Below are positions 24,498 through 29,264 of a DNA stretch of 29,264 nt, one piece after another. Below the pieces are notes generated by a model. The model was given only the letters and a program-made list of their open reading frames with translations. It ran no database searches and was not told the origin of the DNA. A program made the position numbers and the translations under genes. Position 1 is the stretch's first letter. Every line of letters starts with the position of its first letter. Origin of the DNA: CAXSEA01 sp964235675 (GTDB taxonomy: Bacteria > Armatimonadota > Armatimonadia > Armatimonadales > Capsulimonadaceae); contig CAXSEA010000012.1 in assembly GCA_964235675.1 (NCBI GenBank), positions 1 through 29,264 of the forward strand, written 5' to 3'.

Positions 24498-26078
24498 TTA
24501 AATCGAGGCTTTTGTCACATGGATCGCGTCGATCTCGTCGCCGAACTCGTTGATTTGCCGGAGGCGCAGCGACCGTCCTTCGATATCCACCAGAGTCAGC
24601 GAGTGGTGGCGCGAGTAGAAGCGGGCGACATAAGCGACGTTGTTGTCGTCGGGATGCAGCCAGCGCTGGGGGTTGTCGGTGAAGTCCGGCTCGTAAAGCG
24701 ACATGCCGCCCGCTCCCGTGGTGATATGAATGATGCCGTTTGGGCAAGTGGCGTGAATGCCGTCAAATGCCTCGTCCACGGTAAACACGCCGGGGACCCG
24801 GCGGTCTTTGCCGGTCACGTCGGCGGCTTTGGAAGTATCGCCCGGCTGGAAGCGCAGCGGCCTGGTGCGCTGGTAGGTGTGCTCGTGGCCGTTGAAGACA
24901 ATATCCACGCCATGCCGCTCGAACAGCGGCGACAGCACGCGCATGTGCTGCTCGCGGTAGTGCTCCTCGCCGACGTTAAAGGCCGGATGGTGGTAGACGA
25001 CGAATTTCCACAACGCGTCGGTGCCGCTGAGGTCGGCCTCGATCCAGCGCTGCAGCTCGGCATTGGTGGGATCGATATAATCGTTGGAGTCCAGGCAGAG
25101 GAAGTGCGCGTCGCCATGGTCGTGGGAGTAATTCGCCATGCGCGGAAACCGCTCGCCGGCGCATTGGCGGAATTGCCGCAGGACGGCGGTGTCCGTGCAG
25201 ATGATTGGAGTCGAATCGGGCGGCGTATCGGGGCCGTTCAGCGGCAGGTGCATGGCCGTATAATAGGCGAGAGCGTCGTTGTTGTCGTCGAAATTTGCGC
25301 CCGGGCGGCCGTCGGGCATTTTGTTTGATACGTCGTGGTTGGCTATGACCGTATAGAACGGCACCGAGCGCAGCAGCGGCGCGCCGTCGTGCGATGCGGC
25401 GATATCGGCGTTGTACGCGGTGAAGAAATATCGCGCGTACTCGTTGTCCAGGCCTCTCTCATACACGTTGTCACCGGTGTTCATGACAAAATCAGGATGC
25501 GCCTGGTAGGCCAGATAAGCGATAGCCCGGTCGCTGATATCTCCGAACGAGTTGTCCCCGAACGCGGCGAACCGAATGCCGCTGCCGCGCCGCTTGCGCG
25601 TGGAAGCGTAGCCTTCGGCAATCGTTTGGCCGTTGCAGCGGACCCGGTAGCGAATCACGCTCGCCAGCGGCAGGCCGGTCAGGACGGCATGGTAGTTTAA
25701 CCGCCGATCGACAACAGCCTGATCGTCGTCGATTTGCGCTTCTTCGGGAGTCGTAGGCGCGGGTTCGCTCGCTCCGATCACGCGTCCGCCCCGCACAACC
25801 TCGGTGATGCGTCCATAGCTTTTGGTCAAGCCGAAATCCACCGCGAAATCCCCCAGGGCGTCTTCGGTCTGCCAGGCCACCACCAGCGTATCCTGATTCT
25901 CCGCCAGCGCGCTCGCCGGACCCGGCTGGATATACGGCACTACCGTAAACAAAGGCGACGGCAGCGCGGCGGTGCCCGTCGGCCCCGGAGTGGCGAATAA
26001 GCCCGCTCCGACAGGTGTCAGCGCCAAAAACGTCACGCCTCCGGCGGCGCGCAGAAAATCTCGTCGTGAAATCGGCAT
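24498..26078 (-). CDS. Tat-exported metallophosphoesterase (purple-acid-phosphatase-like)
   Basis: 526 aa. The N-terminus MPISRRDFLRAAGGVTFLAL is a twin-arginine signal (SRRDFLR). A fibronectin-III-like domain (about 45-160) is followed by a dinuclear-metal phosphoesterase domain. Metal-ligand motifs in order: GDN with Asp175, TGDN with Asp203 and Asn204, NHD with His248, HH at 363-364, and GHEH at 397-400 followed by TYQRT. All expected blocks are present, so it is probably active against phosphomonoesters or diesters outside the cytoplasm. Tat export suggests folding with metals before transport. No ribosome site is obvious at ATG 26078. The gene is divergent from the small secreted protein at 26416. 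Confidence 0.92.
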   Translation of the reverse strand: MPISRRDFLRAAGGVTFLALTPVGAGLFATPGPTGTAALPSPLFTVVPYIQPGPASALAENQDTLVVAWQTEDALGDFAVDFGLTKSYGRITEVVRGGRVIGASEPAPTTPEEAQIDDDQAVVDRRLNYHAVLTGLPLASVIRYRVRCNGQTIAEGYASTRKRRGSGIRFAAFGDNSFGDISDRAIAYLAYQAHPDFVMNTGDNVYERGLDNEYARYFFTAYNADIAASHDGAPLLRSVPFYTVIANHDVSNKMPDGRPGANFDDNNDALAYYTAMHLPLNGPDTPPDSTPIICTDTAVLRQFRQCAGERFPRMANYSHDHGDAHFLCLDSNDYIDPTNAELQRWIEADLSGTDALWKFVVYHHPAFNVGEEHYREQHMRVLSPLFERHGVDIVFNGHEHTYQRTRPLRFQPGDTSKAADVTGKDRRVPGVFTVDEAFDGIHATCPNGIIHITTGAGGMSLYEPDFTDNPQRWLHPDDNNVAYVARFYSRHHSLTLVDIEGRSLRLRQINEFGDEIDAIHVTKASI

Positions 26079-26231
26079 AACTTATTCTGGCTGAATGAAG
26101 CGCGGAAATCGGTTAACGCTCAGTTAAATCTGGTGCTCAAAGCGTCCCAAGCGGGCAGTCACTTCGCCCGGCGAGTCAGCCTATCCGCTCGCTGCGCTGG
26201 ACATCCATGCGGCTCGTTCAGCCTATGCTCA

Positions 26232-26260
26232 TTGACAGAACAGCGGCAAAACCGTATAAT
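26232..26260 (+). promoter_or_regulatory. Consensus sigma-70 promoter
   Basis: TTGACA (26232-26237), exactly 17 bases, TATAAT (26255-26260): a perfect match in both boxes and spacing. Transcription should start near 26267 and read into the gene at 26416, giving a leader of about 150 bases. Confidence 0.85.
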
Positions 26261-26266
26261 TTGTCT

Positions 26267-26415
26267 ACCCAACCGATTGGGTAAAATCCCAACCCGTTGG
26301 CGCGTCAATTTTGCGACGCGTTTATTTGAAGCGGTACAACCGCCATTTCCAATGGCAGCCGGCAAGACCACGTGGCTGCCCGCGATTGCCGTTATCGTCG
26401 GCAGAAAGAGAAAAT
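26267..26415 (+). promoter_or_regulatory. Structured 5' leader of the secreted starch-binding-like gene
   Basis: Successive hairpins: imperfect 13-bp arms 26269-26281/26288-26300; CGCGTC-N8-GACGCG at 26301-26320 followed by TTTATTT (terminator-like); GCGG-TACAA-CCGC at 26331-26343; GCCATT-TCC-AATGGC at 26342-26356; GGCAGCC/GGCTGCC at 26354-26380. The last three share bases, so they exclude one another at the overlaps. It does not match a riboswitch class I recognise. Confidence 0.45.
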
Positions 26416-26820
26416 ATGATCCGCACTCTTACCCCTCAGCTCGGCCTTTCGCTTTTAGCCCTCGGCGCGACTCTCACCACCACCGCCGTTGCCGCCACCG
26501 CGCCTCAGTGCGCCGTGACCTTCCATGTCCACGTTCCCGCTTCCACTGGAACTGTTTATCTCAGCGGCAACGTCCCCGCGCTCGGCCCCTGGGCCGCCGA
26601 CAAAGTGACGCTCACCGGTACCGGCACCGACCGCACCGCAGTCCTCAAAGTGCCCGAAGGCACTCACCTGCAGTTCAAGTTCACGCAAGGCGCATGGACC
26701 AGCGTGGAAACCACCGCGTCCGGCCAAGACGTCGCCAACCGCACCTACATTGTCCCCGCCCACGCGACCGCAACCTACACCGGCACGGTGCAGGGCTGGC
26801 ATCCCAAGACCAGCCAGTAA
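26416..26820 (+). CDS. Small secreted protein with CBM20-like (starch-binding) domain
   Basis: 134 aa from ATG 26416, which has AGAAAGAG just upstream; the frame is open earlier but that part is leader. A signal peptide covers about 1-26 (LGLSLLALGATLTTTAVAA). The remainder reads as one carbohydrate-binding module of the CBM20/CBM48 type: VTFHVHVPASTGTVYLSGNV, PALGPWAADKVTL, HLQFKFTQGAWTSVET, with the aromatic pair typical of starch binding. There is no catalytic domain, so it may be a free glycan-binding protein or an extracellular matrix component. It has its own strong promoter and terminator, indicating a highly expressed single-gene unit. Confidence 0.8.
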   Translation: MIRTLTPQLGLSLLALGATLTTTAVAATAPQCAVTFHVHVPASTGTVYLSGNVPALGPWAADKVTLTGTGTDRTAVLKVPEGTHLQFKFTQGAWTSVETTASGQDVANRTYIVPAHATATYTGTVQGWHPKTSQ

Positions 26821-26831
26821 GCGCGAAGCCG

Positions 26832-26880
26832 AAACACCCGCACTCCCTTTTATGTGAGTTGCGGGTGTTTTATTGTTTTC
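26832..26880 (+). terminator. Rho-independent terminator
   Basis: AAACACCCGCA (26832-26842) pairs with TGCGGGTGTTT (26860-26870), extended by CTC/GAG with a one-base bulge, and is followed by TATTGTTTTC. It starts 11 bases after the stop of the starch-binding-like gene. Confidence 0.85.
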
Positions 26881-27024
26881 AATGACAAGCCACGCTCCGA
26901 CACGCCTACGGAGGGTTCTGGAAAATCGTCTGAGCTTCCATTCCTAGAGCCCCAAAAAGGAGAGGGAGCAAATCGCCCTACATCTAAGGCATTTTCTAAA
27001 GCCTAACAAATCGATACAGGCAAA

Positions 27025-27696
27025 TCAACCTCCGATTGACGCAAGTTGGCTCTGCGGCTCAAATCGAAGGGATAAAGCGGCGTCCGGATCGGCAATCTCC
27101 TGCTCCGAGACGTTCAACCCTAAATGCGCGAGCATCAGGTGGGCGACCGAGCAGTAAGATGCCGGGTCGCTTTGAGCGCGCGCGAGTAGCATCGCACCGG
27201 TGAAAGCCGAAATCAATCCGCTCGCCTGCACGCGCGCGGGGCCGGGAAAACGCGCTTCGCCAAGCTCTCTGCCATTTCCGAGGACAATGCTGAGCCAGGT
27301 TTCTGTTTCCTCGAAGTAAGCGGCCACTTCCCGGCGAACCGCGATCGGCAAGCCGAAAAGCTCGGCTGATAGCGCGGTGCACAGGCAGATTCTCCCGCCT
27401 TCGGCCTGCGGGTCGCGCAGCATCGCCCGAAAAAGCTGCGCGAAGGCCCGCAGCTTGTCCTCGGTTCCCGGCGAGACGGCGTCTATTCGCTCGCGATGAG
27501 CGCGCATCGACGCGCGGTAGTCCCGCACCAGGCGAATTCCCAAATCGGACTTGCCCGGAAAATAGTAGTGGATGCTCGCCTTGCGGATTTCGACGCTTTC
27601 AGCAATATCAGCGTAGCTAAAGCCCTGATAGCCGCGCGTCTGCACGAGCAAGAGCGCCGCGTCTAATATCTGATTTTCGCTGGATCGAGTCGACAT
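27025..27696 (-). CDS. TetR family transcriptional regulator
   Basis: 223 aa. N-terminal TetR helix-turn-helix: ENQILDAALLLVQTRGYQGF, SYADIAESVEIRKASIHYYF and PGKSDLGIRLVRDY (about 7-65). The C-terminal ligand domain contains ICLCTALSAELFGLPIAVRR, resembling regulators that sense small electrophiles or acrylate-like compounds through cysteines (Cys104 and Cys106 here), but that link is inferred. It is divergent from the OsmC-like/rhodanese genes, with a palindromic operator between them. On the minus strand a TATACT box (27726-27731) is a likely -10 for this gene. Confidence 0.92.
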   Translation of the reverse strand: MSTRSSENQILDAALLLVQTRGYQGFSYADIAESVEIRKASIHYYFPGKSDLGIRLVRDYRASMRAHRERIDAVSPGTEDKLRAFAQLFRAMLRDPQAEGGRICLCTALSAELFGLPIAVRREVAAYFEETETWLSIVLGNGRELGEARFPGPARVQASGLISAFTGAMLLARAQSDPASYCSVAHLMLAHLGLNVSEQEIADPDAALSLRFEPQSQLASIGG

Positions 27697-27762
27697 TTTG
27701 AGAGTTAATCCAAATTAATGCTTTGAGTATACCCCGATTTGCCTGTCTACAAAAAAATCTAT

Positions 27763-27803
27763 CTACTAGTAGGTTGACAAAGCGTTTTCGCTTCGGCTAT
27801 GAT
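27763..27803 (+). promoter_or_regulatory. Promoter with overlapping palindromic operator for the OsmC-rhodanese unit
   Basis: TTGACA (27774-27779), 18-base spacer, TATGAT (27798-27803). The perfect palindrome CTACTAGTAG (27763-27772) ends two bases before the -35 box and sits between the two divergent promoters, a good place for the TetR protein to repress both. The leader to the OsmC gene is about 165 bases, with no riboswitch recognised. Confidence 0.65.
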
Positions 27804-27977
27804 TGCGTTGTTCCCGGTAACACTGCTTGTTCGGGATCGCTCCTCGCAATGCAGCGGTGAGATCGTCGATTTTCGAGTGTGCCGTAGGACAAACATCCTG
27901 CCCGCCTCACGACCTTTCTAACGCTGCGGTTCCTGCCGCCACCGCTACCTTGCTGTTTATATAAGGACTTTCACGCT

Positions 27978-28541
27978 ATGCCCACCGCTACCGAAGCCGA
28001 ATCGCCCGTTTCGAGTGCCGCTGCCACCCTGCGCCCGATCGACTGCATGGGATTGACCAAGCTCGCCGACAAGAATAAAGCCAATCCGGCGGGCGGCAAG
28101 ATCACCCTCAAGGCGACTACAGTCACCGAGGGCCAGTTCCGCAACCTGACGTATATCCGCGATCTGGAGCCGACCGTCATCGACGAGCCTCCGCATCTTC
28201 TCGGCCAAAACACCGCGCCGAACCCGTCTGAGGCGGTTCTCGCCGCGCTTGGAGCCTGCTTGGCCGTCGGCTACATGGCAAACGCCAGCCACCGAGGCGT
28301 TAACCTGACCAATATCAAGATTGATATGGAAGGCGACATCGACGTCTCGGCGGTCTGGGGCCTCGGCGACGTGCCCGACGAGAAAGTCGCCGGATTTACC
28401 GCCGTGCGCGTGAAAGCCCACCTCGAAGGCGACGCGTCCAAGGAAGTGATGAACGAGATTATCCAGAACGCCAACAAATGGTCGCCTGTCGCCGCGACTC
28501 TCCGCAACAACGTCGAGGTGACAGCCGAGCTGGCTGAGTAG
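27978..28541 (+). CDS. OsmC-like family protein with a single active-site cysteine
   Basis: 187 aa. OsmC/Ohr proteins reduce organic hydroperoxides in the cytoplasm using two cysteines. The first lies in a conserved helix, here NPSEAVLAALGACLAVGY (Cys94). The second, usually in a CPV motif, is serine here (WSPVAATL, Ser169). The fold otherwise fits, with a beta-rich N-terminus and two central helices. Loss of the resolving Cys is shared by a subset of OsmC-like proteins and may mean thiol turnover through small thiols or a different reaction. AAGGA lies about 10 bases before ATG 27978. A rhodanese gene follows 115 bases later in the same direction. Confidence 0.88.
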   Translation: MPTATEAESPVSSAAATLRPIDCMGLTKLADKNKANPAGGKITLKATTVTEGQFRNLTYIRDLEPTVIDEPPHLLGQNTAPNPSEAVLAALGACLAVGYMANASHRGVNLTNIKIDMEGDIDVSAVWGLGDVPDEKVAGFTAVRVKAHLEGDASKEVMNEIIQNANKWSPVAATLRNNVEVTAELAE

Positions 28542-28656
28542 TTCTCGTCGCCAATGCGCGTTTGACAAACAAATAGCCGGCGCTTCGCTAAGGCAGCAAG
28601 CGGGTCGATGTCGACCGTTTCTTTCACGATTCCTCTTATTCGTAAGGAGTTTTGCC

Positions 28657-29250
28657 ATGGAAATGACCCTCATCGACCCGAAGCAGCTTGATGGCATGAT
28701 GAAATCCGACCCGGTTGTCGTCATCGACACCCGCGCCCCGGAAGACTACGCCGCCGGACATATCCCCGGCGCGGTGAATATCCGCGAGATTTTCAGCTAC
28801 CTCTCCGAGTCCACCCCGGAAGGCATTGCCTCCATGCAGAAGATGTTCGCCGAAAAGCTCGGCGAAGCCGGTCTCTCCGGCGCGGAAACCGCCGTCATCT
28901 ACGAGGACGCGATGAACAACGGCTACGGGCAATCCTGCCGTGGCTACTTTTTGCTCAAATATCTTGGATATCCGAAAGTTTCCATCCTGCACGGCGGACT
29001 CAAAGCCTGGACCGACGCCGGAATGCCGGTGACCGCCGAACTGCCCGCGCCGGAATCCAAGACATTCCCGCTCAGTCCCGATCCCTCCCTACTGCTGACT
29101 ACCTCGGAAATGCTCGCCTCCTTGGACGATCCCGATACGGTCAAGCTGGATGTCCGCGACTGGGACGAATGGATCGGCGAAAGCTCTTCGCCTTACGGTA
29201 AAGACTACGCCCCGCGCAAGGGACGCATCCCCGGAGCGGTCTTAGTCTAG
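28657..29250 (+). pseudogene. Two-domain rhodanese (sulfurtransferase) ended by an in-frame amber codon
   Basis: AAGGAG lies eight bases before ATG 28657. The first rhodanese domain (about 1-125) has VVVIDTRAPEDYAAGHIPGA, a candidate active-site loop GQSCRGYF with Cys94, and ILHGGLKAWTDAGMPV. The second begins at about 145 (TSEMLASLDDPDTVKLDVRD, then WDEWIGESSSPYGKDYAPRK, GRIPGAV) but is cut by TAG at 29248-29250. The same frame continues Trp-Tyr-Thr-Met to the window end, matching the EW that normally follows GRIPGAVxx in this family. GAG to TAG is one base change, so this is a nonsense mutation, a sequence error or a readthrough site. The 3' part lies outside the window. Rhodaneses transfer sulfane sulfur, and pairing with OsmC suggests a sulfur or peroxide stress role. 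Confidence 0.75.
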
Positions 29251-29264
29251 TGGTACACCATGAG

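Noticed and set aside
26341..26390. Cobalamin or cyclic-di-GMP riboswitch in the leader
   Set aside because: AGCCGGCAAGACC loosely recalls a B12 box and a GCAAAGCC-like core, but the other conserved elements of both classes are missing.

Overview
The window (GC-rich, about 60% by eye, dense two-strand coding) looks like chromosomal DNA of a heterotrophic, Gram-negative-type bacterium outside the Proteobacteria. Supporting signs are a sigma factor carrying a C-terminal carboxypeptidase-regulatory-like domain, several secreted beta-sandwich and PA14 proteins, an ExbB/ExbD proton channel, a large bacterial alpha-2-macroglobulin, and palindromic repeats between genes. Armatimonadota (Capsulimonas-like), Planctomycetota or Acidobacteriota would all fit. 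The phylum is an inference and was not tested.

Layout. (1) 1-1595: 3' end of nirB followed by nirD, assimilatory nitrite reductase. (2) 1988-8036, minus strand: a three-gene overlapping operon of an exported AMMECR1-domain protein, a 1523-aa alpha-2-macroglobulin whose thioester motif is lost, and a TlpA-like protein with a degenerate WCxxC motif. (3) 8571-16364: a secreted multi-domain protein with a C-terminal thioredoxin domain, divergent from a membrane-spanning ECF sigma factor whose extracytoplasmic part resembles a segment of that same neighbour. These are followed by an ExbB-ExbD-ExbD operon ending in a TonB-like anchored protein that carries a PA14 domain in place of a TonB C-terminal domain. 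This is the most unusual region. (4) 16904-22926: ThrE-type exporter, haloacetate-dehalogenase-like hydrolase, 4-OT-type tautomerase, truncated SnoaL-like gene, two SDR oxidoreductases (one crossed by a 10-N assembly gap) and a divergent AraC regulator. Together they look like a small-molecule or electrophile response cluster. (5) 23018-26820: AGE-type sugar epimerase, Tat-exported metallophosphoesterase, and a small secreted starch-binding-like protein behind a perfect consensus sigma-70 promoter and a structured leader. (6) 27025-29250: TetR regulator divergent from an OsmC-like protein and a two-domain rhodanese that ends at a premature amber codon.

Gaps between genes hold a dispersed family of CCCCTCCAT-centred palindromes, several long perfect hairpins and operator-like palindromes. 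I saw no rRNA, tRNA, CRISPR array or intact insertion sequence. All function calls come from reading motifs and family resemblance by eye; no database search was run.
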